Assembly: GCF_002028545.1 (NCBI RefSeq)
Contig: NZ_MWPQ01000042.1
Location: 57,726-121,725 of the forward strand
Length of the DNA stretch: 64,000 bases
Direction: 5' to 3'
DNA from: Nitrobacter vulgaris
Lineage (GTDB): Bacteria > Pseudomonadota > Alphaproteobacteria > Rhizobiales > Xanthobacteraceae
Numbering within the stretch: position 1 is the first letter of the stretch; each line of letters begins with the position of its first letter. Made by a program: the position numbers and the translations under genes. This document shows, one piece after another, positions 36,893 to 46,812 of this stretch. A model generated the notes under the pieces. The model saw nothing but the letters and a program-made list of their open reading frames with translations. It had not been told where the DNA came from and did not search any database.

Positions 36893-38062
36893 CTATCGAA
36901 CCGGCTCGAGGATCGAAACATAGTTCGCAACTGCCGTGCCACCCATGTTGAAGATGCCGGCGAGTTTGGCGCCTCTGATCTGCATGCCATCGGGTGCCTC
37001 GCCTGCGAGTTGCATTGCGCTCATCACATGCATGGAAACTCCGGTGGCGCCGATCGGATGGCCCTTGGCTTTCAGACCGCCCGACGGATTGATCGGCAAC
37101 TTGCCATCCTTCTGCGTCCAGCCTTCCTTGATGGCGCGTGCCCCTTGCCCCCTGGGCGTCAGCCCCATGGCCTCATACTCGATCAGTTCGGCAATGGTGA
37201 AGCAATCGTGAGTCTCGACAAAAGAAAGATCGGACAGCGCAACGCCGGCCTTCGCCAGCGCCCGCTGCCAGGCCACCGTGCAACCCTCGAACTCGAGAAT
37301 GTTGCGCCTCGACATCGGCAGGAAATCCTGCGCGTGGCCGGTCCCGCGGATGCTGATCGCCTTGCGCGCCGACTTGGCCATGTCAGCATCCATCAGCACC
37401 AACGCGGCCGCGCCATCCGAAACCAGCGAACAGTCGGTACGTTTCAGCGGCCCCGCCACGAACGGGTTCTTCTCGCTCTCGGAACGGCAGAAGTCGTAAC
37501 CGAAATCCTTGCGCAGTTGCGCGTAAGGATTGGCGACGCCGTTCTTGTGGTTCTTCGCTGCGATCATCGCCAGCGCATCCGAAGCGTCTCCGTATTTCTG
37601 GAAATAGGCTTGCGCGATCTTGCCAAAAATGCCGGCAAAACCGCCGACGGTATCGCCATCTTCGGGAAGGTAGGAGGCGCGCAGCAGATTGCGGCCGATC
37701 TCCGGACCGGGCGTCCGCGTCATCTGCTCAACGCCGACCACCAGCACGATCCTCGCCGCACCGGACGCAATCGCGCGGACACCATGATGCACCGCCGCCG
37801 ACCCGGTGGCGCAGGCATTCTCCACGCGCGTCGCCGGTTTGAAGCGGAGTTCTGGATCAGCTTGCAGGACGAGAGCCGCGGTAAAATCCTGTGGTGAGAA
37901 ACCGGCATTGAAATGCCCGAGCAAGATCTCATCAACCTCGCCTGCGGAAACGCCTGCATCGGCCAATGCGTCGGTTGCCACCTTCACCACAAGACTTTCG
38001 ACGGTCTCGGTGTCCAGTTTCCCGAACGGCGTATGCGCCCACCCCACAATGTTGGCGGTCAT
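36893..38062 (-). CDS. Thiolase of the SCP2/acetyl-CoA acetyltransferase type
   Basis: The 389-residue protein has the thiolase fold. The nucleophilic cysteine is in RVENACATGSAAVHHG (near residue 86) and the catalytic histidine is in NPSGGLKAKGHPIGATG. The second cysteine of biosynthetic thiolases (C-x-G near the C-terminus) is replaced by FNMGGTA, as in SCP-x type thiolases that act on branched or sterol side-chain acyl-CoAs. HDCFTIAE is the family HDxF motif. It lies 95 bases upstream of mmsA on the same strand. Its role is probably in acyl-CoA breakdown. Confidence 0.88.
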   Translation of the reverse strand: MTANIVGWAHTPFGKLDTETVESLVVKVATDALADAGVSAGEVDEILLGHFNAGFSPQDFTAALVLQADPELRFKPATRVENACATGSAAVHHGVRAIASGAARIVLVVGVEQMTRTPGPEIGRNLLRASYLPEDGDTVGGFAGIFGKIAQAYFQKYGDASDALAMIAAKNHKNGVANPYAQLRKDFGYDFCRSESEKNPFVAGPLKRTDCSLVSDGAAALVLMDADMAKSARKAISIRGTGHAQDFLPMSRRNILEFEGCTVAWQRALAKAGVALSDLSFVETHDCFTIAELIEYEAMGLTPRGQGARAIKEGWTQKDGKLPINPSGGLKAKGHPIGATGVSMHVMSAMQLAGEAPDGMQIRGAKLAGIFNMGGTAVANYVSILEPVR

Positions 38063-38439
38063 GGTCCTGCTCCCATGTGCTGGCCCGTATCTGTTTTAGA
38101 GCGGGATGCGAGCGGATCGTCACCACACACGCTCCTCTTCCCGCTCTGGTCTTATGCCGAGATATAGTCTGTCGGAAACGCGGGTTTCAGGGCGATAGTG
38201 GGATTTTTCACCCCAACATATGACTGACCATGCGTTCCCAGCTGGACAACGGGACAGAGCGGCGCCTTGCGAAACAAACCGGAAGCAACTCGGCGGAGCG
38301 ATAATTCACGAACCTGCGCGCTTTATATGGCCGCGCACTCCATGTCCGTTCTCAACGGCACAACTAGACGGCTTTGAACCCGGCCACCGCAAGATTAAGA
38401 TGACCGACTGAGCGATAACAGGATGATCAGCACCGTTCT
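38063..38439. other. Spacer of about 380 bases upstream of the thiolase
   Basis: It contains one clear structured element (the palindrome at 38098-38147) and no supported gene. A 63-codon plus-strand frame at 38220-38411 has no recognisable product. Confidence 0.4.
38098..38147. repeat. 50-base imperfect palindrome of rhizobial intergenic type
   Basis: AGAGCGGGA (38098-38106) pairs with TCCCGCTCT (38139-38147), and inside it GAGCG pairs with CGCTC. The outer arm TTTTAGAGCGGGATG resembles the ends of dispersed palindromic elements of Bradyrhizobiaceae. It lies 36 bases upstream of the thiolase start, where a transcript would fold it into a leader hairpin. Confidence 0.5.
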
Positions 38440-39030
38440 TTATGAACGTTTCTTTGATCTTCCGTCCTTAGCTGCCGACCGCGCCTTCGAGTTCTTTGGA
38501 GCTGCGGAGCGCGCCTTATGCCCGTTCAGCTTTCTGCGACTGCCTCCGACGCCTGCGCGCTTTTCGGCCCTCGCCCGTGAATGCTTCTTTTCCTCGCGCG
38601 CCGCCGCACGCAACTTCTTGCGTTTCTTTTCACAGGAGTCGCACTTGCAGCCGATCGGCTTCAAATACTCCTTGAAGTAGTCGGTGCCGTAATCGTAGTT
38701 GATTTCCTCGCCGGGCGCGATGTCCTTGATGGCGCGAATATCGACGCGCCGCTTGATCTTGCGGACGTCCGACTCCGCATTCGGTTTGCAGGAGTGGTTG
38801 ATATAGCGTGCGATGTTCTTGCGCAGCGAACCGTCGATGGTCCAGCGGCTGGTGATCTGGAAGAGATACTTGTTCTCGACCGCATCGTCCTTCTCTTTGT
38901 TGCAGTCGAGCAGCGGCCCGATATACCGGATGATCGTCGTGCCCTTCTTGATTGGTTTGGTGGCGAAGAGACCGAGCCCCGTGCGGGAGCGGCCAATACG
39001 ATAAGGCTTGTTCAGAGATATGTCGGGCAT
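38440..39030 (-). CDS. SET-domain protein lysine methyltransferase-like
   Basis: The 196-residue protein has a complete SET domain (about 8-120): GRSRTGLGLFATKPIKKGT, IARYINHSCKPNAE (the conserved NHSC) and GEEINYDYGTDYF. A post-SET-like Cys motif C-x-C-x2-C (GCKCDSCE) follows, then a very basic Lys/Arg/Ala tail of about 55 residues that resembles nucleic-acid-binding tails. SET enzymes transfer methyl groups from SAM to protein lysines; in bacteria targets include ribosomal and nucleoid proteins, and the basic tail would suit a DNA- or RNA-bound target. It is divergent from a putative methyltransferase gene. Confidence 0.87.
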   Translation of the reverse strand: MPDISLNKPYRIGRSRTGLGLFATKPIKKGTTIIRYIGPLLDCNKEKDDAVENKYLFQITSRWTIDGSLRKNIARYINHSCKPNAESDVRKIKRRVDIRAIKDIAPGEEINYDYGTDYFKEYLKPIGCKCDSCEKKRKKLRAAAREEKKHSRARAEKRAGVGGSRRKLNGHKARSAAPKNSKARSAAKDGRSKKRS

Positions 39031-39242
39031 GATGGGCTAAACTGAAATGCTCAATGATGATGTCAGGCTTCGTGGATACGTTAGTTTTGCATGATTCCGT
39101 AGCTATTGTCAGGTGGCTCCGTCCCTACGTGCTGATCTTCCATAACCGCAGATGGGTTTATCTTCGCCTTGGTTTCTGCAATAAGCAACTCGCGTTTAGA
39201 AGCGTGAACGACAGTTGGACTTTTCGAAATAAGGACGGAGCA

Positions 39243-40184
39243 TTGTTAAAGGTGGAATTCTCCCGGATCAATGAGGCCAAAGCAGTCTTCGATGATATCT
39301 ACATTCAGGACGACCCAAGATCGTATTTCTCGATCCTGGGCGATCTCGACTATATGATCACCGATGTAGCCGAGCCGGTTATCCGCCAGATACTATCCGC
39401 CAAGGCTTCTGTCAGCAAAGCCGAACCGGTCGTGCTCGATGTCGGCTGCTCATACGGCATCAACGCCGCCGTGCATCGTTTTCCGCTGACTTTCGGAGGT
39501 TTGCGCCACCGCTACGCCCGGCGCGAAGTAAAGGCAATCAGCCCCGAAGAGTTGATGCTGCTCGATCGCAACTTCTATGCGAGTTGGCCCGATCATGGCC
39601 TCGCCCGGTTTATCGGCCTTGATGTATCGGCGCCAGCAATTCGCTACGCGACGCGCGTCGGGCTTCTCGATCATGGCATCGTCGCCGACCTCGAAAACCA
39701 GCCGCTTTCCGCGGAAGACGCGCGCATTGTCCGCCCCGTCGACGTGATCCTGTCAACGGGATGCATCGGCTATGTCACCGAAAAGACATTCGGCAAGCTT
39801 CTCGGTGCGACTGAGAAGAAACCATGGATCATTTCCTTCGTGCTGCGAATGTTTCCTTATGACGCGCTTGCGACGACATTCGCACAGCGCGGCCTGGTAA
39901 CGGAAAAGCTGAGCGGCGTGACTTTTGTCCAGCGCCGTTTTCGCGATGCCGAGGAGTTCGAGAGCAGCCTTACAACTCTCGCAGCCGCCCAAATCGACTC
40001 AACGGGGCTTGAATCCGAGGGTTTGTTTCACGCGGATTTGATCCTTTCCCGGCCGGAGGAAGATGCGCGCGCCGCTCCGCTGGAAGACATCGTAACCGTG
40101 GCCAGCGGCCGCGGCCGTCCGATCGCGCCGCGTTACGTTCACGTCGAGAGCGATGACGGCTTGCGAGTGACGCTGGAGCCGTAA
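39243..40184 (+). CDS. SAM-dependent methyltransferase-like protein
   Basis: The 313-residue product contains a class I methyltransferase motif I, VVLDVGCSYGINAAVHRFP, a motif with RFIGLDVSAPAIRYATRVGLLD, and VDVILSTGCIGYVTEKTF. The C-terminal half, with FVLRMFPYDALA and FVQRRFRDAEEF, is specific to a family I know only as hypothetical. The frame opens at 39054, but the first 63 codons look non-coding. A TTG at 39243 with AAGGA seven bases upstream lies just before the conserved RINEAKAVFDDIY, so I start there; a GTG at 39252 is equally possible. The acceptor substrate is unknown. Confidence 0.75.
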   Translation: MLKVEFSRINEAKAVFDDIYIQDDPRSYFSILGDLDYMITDVAEPVIRQILSAKASVSKAEPVVLDVGCSYGINAAVHRFPLTFGGLRHRYARREVKAISPEELMLLDRNFYASWPDHGLARFIGLDVSAPAIRYATRVGLLDHGIVADLENQPLSAEDARIVRPVDVILSTGCIGYVTEKTFGKLLGATEKKPWIISFVLRMFPYDALATTFAQRGLVTEKLSGVTFVQRRFRDAEEFESSLTTLAAAQIDSTGLESEGLFHADLILSRPEEDARAAPLEDIVTVASGRGRPIAPRYVHVESDDGLRVTLEP

Positions 40185-40315
40185 TCGGTGCGTCGCCTCG
40201 TGATCATCATGACAGGAATATGCCACCAGGCGCTGAGGAACAATTTCGCCGGCTCCAGTGCGAATCTATCCGCGCGTACCCACCAGCTTGATCGTTTTCC
40301 TCGGGAGATCGTTGA

Positions 40316-40783
40316 ATGACAAGCCTGCGCCGCTGCCTCACCAGCCTTTATCTTGCCGCAGCAACGATGCTTGCCCCTTTACCGGCCCTAGCTGATCGCT
40401 GTGACGATCTGGCCGGACAACTTAAAAGTCAGATCGACGGCTTGCATGTCGGCAAGACCGCCGCCAACGCTATTTTCCTGTCGCATCCCGCGACCACGCA
40501 GTTGATCCTCGGTTGCCCTAATCGCAAGTTTACCAACGAACTGATCGCCGGCACGGATAGCCGCAAGCCGAAACCTGAGTTTTACGATCTGGTGGCGCGA
40601 GCCTCTGCCATTATCTTCACGATCCCGGTCGCCGATACGTTGAAAGGCGTCACCCGATGCATCAAGCGCATGGGCCTATTACACGGCGACGACGTACAGA
40701 TGCGCTATCGGCGGCTGAACATGCATTGCACCCGCACCAAAACCAGCGCCGCCATCGCAGTATCCCGCGGCAACGACGAGTGA
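40316..40783 (+). CDS. Exported hypothetical protein (155 residues)
   Basis: A signal peptide (MTSLRRCLTSLYLAAATMLAPLPALA) is followed by a mature domain with four cysteines (CDDLAGQL, LGCPN, TRCIKRM, HCTRTK) that could make two disulfide bonds in the periplasm. GGGAG precedes the ATG by eight bases. The region DLAGQLKSQIDGLHVGKTAA suggests a helical start. I recognise no family; it may be restricted to close relatives. It stands alone between the methyltransferase and the ICMT-type gene, all on the plus strand. Confidence 0.68.
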   Translation: MTSLRRCLTSLYLAAATMLAPLPALADRCDDLAGQLKSQIDGLHVGKTAANAIFLSHPATTQLILGCPNRKFTNELIAGTDSRKPKPEFYDLVARASAIIFTIPVADTLKGVTRCIKRMGLLHGDDVQMRYRRLNMHCTRTKTSAAIAVSRGNDE

Positions 40784-40872
40784 CGAACCAACAATTTCCA
40801 ACCTTTCCCGAAAAGGAACCAATTCTCTGCTTCCTGTCGCAGGTTCGCCGCGAAATGTGGTAATGTGGATGC

Positions 40873-41565
40873 ATGGATGAAGAGCGCAACCTGATCCGCC
40901 GGTTGATGACCCAGAACACGGTGTGGATCGTTACACTGGGCATGCTGCTGTTCGTCCCCGCAGGCAGCGTGGACTGGCCTGCCGCCTGGCTGTTTCTCGC
41001 GACGCTCGGTATTCTCGGTATCATCGGTGGATTTTGGTTTGTGAAGATCAATCCCGGGCTGCTGACCGAACGCATGCGCCCAATGATTCAGAAGGACCAG
41101 CCGAAGGCGGACAAGGTCTTCATCCTGGTAATGGGGCTGGTCAGCATGATCTGGCTGATCGTCATGGGCCTCGATCAACGTTATCGGTGGTCGGGCATGA
41201 GTGCCGGATTTCAGGTTCTCGGCTTCGTGCTGTTCATGCTGTCGCTCGCTATTTCGTTCTGGGCGATGCGGGAGAACGCATTCGCCGCGCCGGTGGTGAA
41301 GATACAGGCCGAGCGCGGACATCAAGTGATCCGCACAGGCCCCTACGCGCTTGTCAGGCATCCGATGTATAGCGGGGCGATCTTCTTTTTCCTCGGGGTT
41401 TCGCTGCTGCTGGGATCATGGTGGGGCGCTACAATCACGCCGATCTTCATCGGGCTGTTCGCAGGGCGTGTGGTGATCGAGGAAAGCACCCTGCTCGCCG
41501 GCTTGCCGAACTATCGGGATTACACCGAGCAAGTCCGCTACCGATTGTTGCCCGGAATCTGGTAG
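40873..41565 (+). CDS. Isoprenylcysteine carboxyl methyltransferase-like membrane protein
   Basis: The 230-residue protein has about five membrane helices and the C-terminal ICMT/phospholipid-methyltransferase motif GPYALVRHPMYSGAIFFFLG with the final IEESTLLAGLPNYRDYTEQVRYRLLPGIW. The RHP-x-Y-x-G and E-E-x-x-L...Y-x-x-Y elements bind SAM at the membrane face. Bacteria have no prenylated proteins of this sort, so the substrate is probably a lipid or small hydrophobic molecule. It reads in the same direction as the GFA-family gene 32 bases downstream. Confidence 0.83.
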   Translation: MDEERNLIRRLMTQNTVWIVTLGMLLFVPAGSVDWPAAWLFLATLGILGIIGGFWFVKINPGLLTERMRPMIQKDQPKADKVFILVMGLVSMIWLIVMGLDQRYRWSGMSAGFQVLGFVLFMLSLAISFWAMRENAFAAPVVKIQAERGHQVIRTGPYALVRHPMYSGAIFFFLGVSLLLGSWWGATITPIFIGLFAGRVVIEESTLLAGLPNYRDYTEQVRYRLLPGIW

Positions 41566-41597
41566 TCTGATCCGTTCGCTCTGGACCGGAGAGCCAA

Positions 41598-41957
41598 ATG
41601 CCCGACGTGAAAACATACACCGGCGGCTGTCATTGCGGTCAGGTGCGCTTCGAGTGCACAACAGATCTTGCCATGGTGACCGCATGTAACTGCTCGATCT
41701 GCACCAAGAAGGGACTGCACATCACCTTTCTTGCGCCACAAGATTTTCAGCTCAGGGCGGGCGAAGATAATCTCAAGGAGTACCTGTTCAACAAGCACGT
41801 GATCCGGCATCAGCTTTGCATCGACTGCGGTGTTGAGGTATTCGCGCGCGGCAAAAAGCCGGACGGGACTGAAGTGGTCGCTCTCAATGTGAGTTGCATC
41901 GACGGTCTCGATCTGTCCCGTCTTACATTGACACCGATCGATGGACGCAGCCTCTGA
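41598..41957 (+). CDS. GFA/CENP-V family zinc protein
   Basis: The 119-residue protein has the zinc ligands of the GFA (glutathione-dependent formaldehyde-activating enzyme-like) fold: GGCHCGQVRFEC, CNCSICTKKG and LCIDCGVEVFARG. Members bind two zinc ions; a few act on S-hydroxymethyl-glutathione, but most have no shown activity. GGAG stands seven bases before the ATG. It is probably co-transcribed with the ICMT-like gene upstream. Confidence 0.87.
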   Translation: MPDVKTYTGGCHCGQVRFECTTDLAMVTACNCSICTKKGLHITFLAPQDFQLRAGEDNLKEYLFNKHVIRHQLCIDCGVEVFARGKKPDGTEVVALNVSCIDGLDLSRLTLTPIDGRSL

Positions 41958-42105
41958 AACGCTGCACGTTTGCTACAACGGTTTCGAGCGAAGTAGCTTC
42001 CGGTTCGCGTGAAACGTGCCCAAGCCCAGGCCCTTCGTTCAACGCAAACAAAAAGACGCCACGAGGTTATCGCGGCGCCTTCTTTTGAATGATCGTCCTG
42101 ACCGG

Positions 42106-43047
42106 TCAGGTCTGCTGGATCGCCGATAACTCCCATTTTCCTCCGCTCCGACGCGCGAACGTCCAGACGTCGGTCGCCTCCTGCGGCTGGTCGCTGCCCT
42201 CGACGATGCGGCCGCTGGCGCGCTCGATGGTCTTGTCGATCAACGAGTAACGCAGCGCCACCGTGGCATAATCGGTAACTCCTTCGCGCCAAGCTTCTGC
42301 GAGATCGCCCTGCAGAAGCTTGACGTCCGACACCTTGTTGACGACGCCACGGGCGTCGTTGGCCCGGAGATCTTCGGTGAAATATGACACCATTTCCGGC
42401 GTTGCCAGCGTGTGCAGGGTGTTGACGTTCTCGTTCGACCACGCGGCCTGGATTTCTCCGAGCAGGCGCTCAAAAGCTTCGTAGTCGGACGGCGTGATTT
42501 CCAGCGGCGCGGCGCTGGACATCGAACCGAAACCGAGACCGCTGCGGGCGTTCGTTTGAGCAGCAGCCGGCCCAGGCGCCGGTCCGGCATACGCAGGCGC
42601 ATTACGCCGCTGCCACCACGACATCGCAAAGCGGACAACGAGATAGATCAGGCCGATCTGAAGCACCAGGCCGATGATGGACGACAGGCCTCCAAGGCCG
42701 CCGAACAGGCCGCCGCCGAACAGCAAACCCAATAGTCCCGCACCGAGGAAGCCGGCAGCGAGACCGCCGAGCATACCCATGCCCGGCCGGTTAAAACGGC
42801 CAGTAGCCGCAGCACCGGCGGCCGGACGGCCGGGCTGGCTCATCGTGCGATCGAGCGGACGCGCCGCGTTCGGCGCGGTATTGGTGACCGGCGGCGCGGA
42901 GAAGGTCCGCGAGCCGCGCGATCCATAGCTGCTGCCTCCGCCGACGCGCGCGTCCGCTGCAGAGACCGCTAACATCAAGGGAAGCGCCAACGACAGGACG
43001 ACGGCAAAAGCCTTCATCGCGCCGGACGCCCACTTAGCCAATTTCAT
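42106..43047 (-). CDS. Tim44-like domain membrane protein
   Basis: The 313-residue protein has a signal-like hydrophobic N-terminus (to about 34), a Ser/Gly/Pro-rich linker, a Gly-rich double hydrophobic region (GLAAGFLGAGLLGLLFGGGLFGG and a helix near 130-150), and a C-terminal Tim44-like domain (about 190-310) with YEAFERLLGEIQAAWSNENV and DVWTFARRSGGKWELSAIQQ. This domain is related to the mitochondrial import motor protein Tim44; in alphaproteobacteria such proteins are inner-membrane proteins of unknown job, perhaps lipid- or protein-binding. Confidence 0.88.
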   Translation of the reverse strand: MKLAKWASGAMKAFAVVLSLALPLMLAVSAADARVGGGSSYGSRGSRTFSAPPVTNTAPNAARPLDRTMSQPGRPAAGAAATGRFNRPGMGMLGGLAAGFLGAGLLGLLFGGGLFGGLGGLSSIIGLVLQIGLIYLVVRFAMSWWQRRNAPAYAGPAPGPAAAQTNARSGLGFGSMSSAAPLEITPSDYEAFERLLGEIQAAWSNENVNTLHTLATPEMVSYFTEDLRANDARGVVNKVSDVKLLQGDLAEAWREGVTDYATVALRYSLIDKTIERASGRIVEGSDQPQEATDVWTFARRSGGKWELSAIQQT

Positions 43048-43173
43048 AAGTTGTTCCTTTTTCTTTCGGCAGGATCTGGCCCTTAAAATGGGTAGCCCCG
43101 GTCAAAAGAAAAGTCTTATCGAGTCACAAAGCTGCGGCCCACCGTCGCGGCAACGTCTGGTAAGCTGAATTCA

Positions 43174-43518
43174 TTATTTCGACGCCAGGTCGAGAAAATG
43201 CCGCCCTGCTTTGTCTTCGATTTCAACGATCCAGGCATCCGGATCGAATCGAACTTCTCTCTCCAGGCGCTCATCGACCGCCTGCTCGGCGATGGGCTCG
43301 GCTGAAGACGGAGCGAATACACGCTCAATGGGACGGCTGTCATCGTATACGGCCTGCGGCGCAGGGCCGTAAAGCATCGCATTGCCGTCGAGAAACGCCA
43401 GTTTAACGAAGACAGCGCCGGCCTCATCAGCTCCCCGGCGGCATACCGCTCCGAAAACGCCCTCGGACTGGCAACGGCGCAGGTAGGCGGCGACCCAAAT
43501 GCTCGATTTCAAACGCAT
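43174..43518 (-). CDS. DUF1491 family protein
   Basis: The 114-residue protein begins MRLKSSIWVAAYLRRCQSEG and continues with AVCRRGADEAGAVFVKLAFLDG and LYGPAPQAVYDDSRPIER, which together identify the alphaproteobacterial DUF1491 family. It has no signal peptide or membrane helix and no known function. It is flanked by short spacers; the overlapping minus-strand frame at 43116-43427 is a shadow. Confidence 0.87.
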   Translation of the reverse strand: MRLKSSIWVAAYLRRCQSEGVFGAVCRRGADEAGAVFVKLAFLDGNAMLYGPAPQAVYDDSRPIERVFAPSSAEPIAEQAVDERLEREVRFDPDAWIVEIEDKAGRHFLDLASK

Positions 43519-43693
43519 GAGGATGACGATAAGCCGTTCGCGAGAGCGGCGCTAGGGCGTGTGCTCATGAACTCGAACGACCGGCGGACTGTCCGCCTAT
43601 GCACGCAACCGACTCAAGTCCGACATCGCGTCAGTCCGAAAGGGGCCAATAGCGTTCATTAAGTTACGCATATCACGCGGTTCCAGATCGATC

Positions 43694-43957
43694 TCAGCGC
43701 AATCCCAAGTAAAAGCCAGTTGCGATGAATATCTGGATGAAAATCGTCGCCAAACTTCTTTTGAACCCTGTAAGCGACGGGTAGACGTTTGAGAGATAGA
43801 CTGCTGAAGACACGAGGTAGATGGCAGCGGCCATCCCAATAACCACGAGGAGATTTGGGCCCTCAGGGTCATTGAAGAATGCAAACATTGTCCTCGAACA
43901 TGCGACGGCTGTAATCGCCAGAATCAGCAAAGAACTATTTTTGAAGTTAACATGCAT
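43694..43957 (-). CDS. Small membrane protein (87 residues), unknown
   Basis: The product has three hydrophobic segments (about 9-28, 36-55 and 70-85): SSLLILAITAVACSRTMFAF, LLVVIGMAAAIYLVSSAVYL and ATIFIQIFIATGFYLGL, joined by a charged loop FNDPEGPN. The start is uncertain; ATGs further upstream (43984, 43996) add a polar stretch and none has a convincing ribosome-binding site. The base composition is more AT-rich than the neighbours, hinting at a gene acquired later. No family is recognised. Confidence 0.55.
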   Translation of the reverse strand: MHVNFKNSSLLILAITAVACSRTMFAFFNDPEGPNLLVVIGMAAAIYLVSSAVYLSNVYPSLTGFKRSLATIFIQIFIATGFYLGLR

Positions 43958-44217
43958 GGGGTCGCGTCCCCCGTTTTTGCGCATTGATACGATCATACCG
44001 TAGCCGAGGCTATGGCACGAACGCCAAGAGGATGACCGCTTTGGATCAGTTGCAGACGGTCCCATGCCGGTCAGGCTGTGTCTGCTCTACTTCTTACAAG
44101 CGGACGATCCCGGATTTATGAATACACGTCCTGGTTCGACCTTCCACGCACCGTTTGTTTCCTTCCGAGAGCTCTGCTAAAGCGCGGCATAATCCCTGAA
44201 AACCTCAAGGATCGTCG

Positions 44218-45525
<1,308 letters not shown>

Positions 45526-45757
45526 GCGTGCCGCAATCCTCTATCGTAAGCGCGCCAGATATTGCCCCGAGCTCGAAGAAGCGAGCCTTGTCGCGCCTCT
45601 CGTAGACGCGGCATGAGCCGTCTTGGTGTCGATCGAAGCCGGTTTGTGCAGTCAGCGTTCGGGCTATACCGCTCAGAAACGCTAACGCCGCGTTAACCCT
45701 GACAACCCTAAGGTTTATTCATACCGACTGTTGGTCGACCCGCGGACCGATCGATTT

Positions 45758-46366
45758 ATGGCGTTGGCGCAGAAAATCTCGAACCTGCCGGTTGAGCGCC
45801 GGCGATTTCAGCGGGTCAAGATTCACCTGCTGGGTCGCTATATGCTGCCGGATCGGCGCGAATTCCCCTGCCAGGTTATCAACATGTCCCCCGGCGGGCT
45901 GGCCATGCTGGCCCCCGGTATCGGCAACGTCGGTGACCGGGTCATCGTCTATCTCGACCACATCGGCCGGGTCGAAGGCAAAATTACCCGGATTATCGAC
46001 AGCGGGTTCGCCATGAGCGTCAGCGCGACCCCACGCAAACGAGACAAGCTGGCGTCGCAACTCACCTGGCTCGCCAATCGCGACATCCTCAATCTTCCGG
46101 AAGATCGCCGCCACGAACGCATCGTGCCGCGCAACCCCATCGCGACACTCACACTTGAAGACGGCACAAGGCTGACTTGCCGGATCATCGACCTTTCGAT
46201 GTCGGGGGCCGCCGTCTCGGCCGAAAAGCGCCCCCCGCTACAGTCCAAGGTCGCACTCGGCAAGGTGCTCGCCCGCGTTGTCCGCAATCTGGAAGAAGGC
46301 TTCGCGCTCGAGTTCATTCACGAGCAACATCCCGATACTCTGGAAGCCAGCGTCAGCGGCCGGTAA
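45758..46366 (+). CDS. Protein with two tandem PilZ domains
   Basis: The 202-residue protein carries two PilZ domains, each with the c-di-GMP-binding pattern: RRRFQR followed by NMSPGG in the first (about 14-95), and DRRHER followed by DLSMSG in the second (about 110-195). The R-x-x-x-R and (D/N)-x-S-x-x-G motifs are the two contacts with c-di-GMP, so both domains may bind. I start at the ATG at 45758; a TTG at 45731 would add nine residues. The last 87 bases are duplicated downstream, in a decayed copy. Confidence 0.88.
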   Translation: MALAQKISNLPVERRRFQRVKIHLLGRYMLPDRREFPCQVINMSPGGLAMLAPGIGNVGDRVIVYLDHIGRVEGKITRIIDSGFAMSVSATPRKRDKLASQLTWLANRDILNLPEDRRHERIVPRNPIATLTLEDGTRLTCRIIDLSMSGAAVSAEKRPPLQSKVALGKVLARVVRNLEEGFALEFIHEQHPDTLEASVSGR

Positions 46367-46516
46367 ACGCCATTCTCGGGATTTAATTCTCGGTACTTCC
46401 TTTTTTCTCCAGCCAGTGCCCAGTCATGAAAGGAAGGCTTCGCGCTCGAGTTCATTTCACGAGCAACATCCCGACTCTCGAAGATAACGTCACCGCCCGG
46501 TAAACGGCCATTCTCG
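46292..46516 (+). repeat. Direct repeat of the end of the PilZ gene
   Basis: The last coding bases and the stop region of the PilZ gene (46292-46378) reappear, changed by small indels and substitutions, at 46431-46516. Both copies share GGCTTCGCGCTCGAGTTCAT, then the segments coding for the final residues, the TAA stop and CCATTCTCG after it. The second copy has lost the reading frame and has no start, so it is a fossil of a short tandem duplication. The intervening 52 bases are not repeated. Confidence 0.75.
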
Positions 46517-46812
46517 CAAACCCCCGCCTTGCGATCCTCGTTGTCCGCTTCTGCCACGGCAGAAGCCCGCGATCTCAGGGTTAACGGCAGGCGCGTTCCG
46601 ATGCGAAAAACCGCGATTCAATCGGGTTTCAATCGCTAATATCTAAAATTTGAATCGATGATGATCGCTAAAATTTGAGTCAATTTCGATTCAAGTACGG
46701 ATTCAATTAGCGGCGAACTTTACTCGCATTTGCATCGAATGCACTTTGAGCATTTAGCGCCGGCGCAAATCCTTTGTGCGAAATGTGGTCCCAACAAGAA
46801 ACGGGGGCCACA
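46517..46812. other. AT-rich spacer with short repeats
   Basis: Between 46600 and 46730 the sequence becomes notably AT-rich and repeats ATTCAA and TGAATC words. CTAAAATTTGA occurs at 46643-46653 and 46668-46678, 25 bases apart. It separates the PilZ gene from the cysteine-peptidase gene, and its upstream half may hold the promoter of the latter. Confidence 0.4.

Noticed and set aside
45526..45757. Possible CtrA box before the PilZ gene
   Set aside because: Only one TTAACC half is present; the second half at the right distance is missing.
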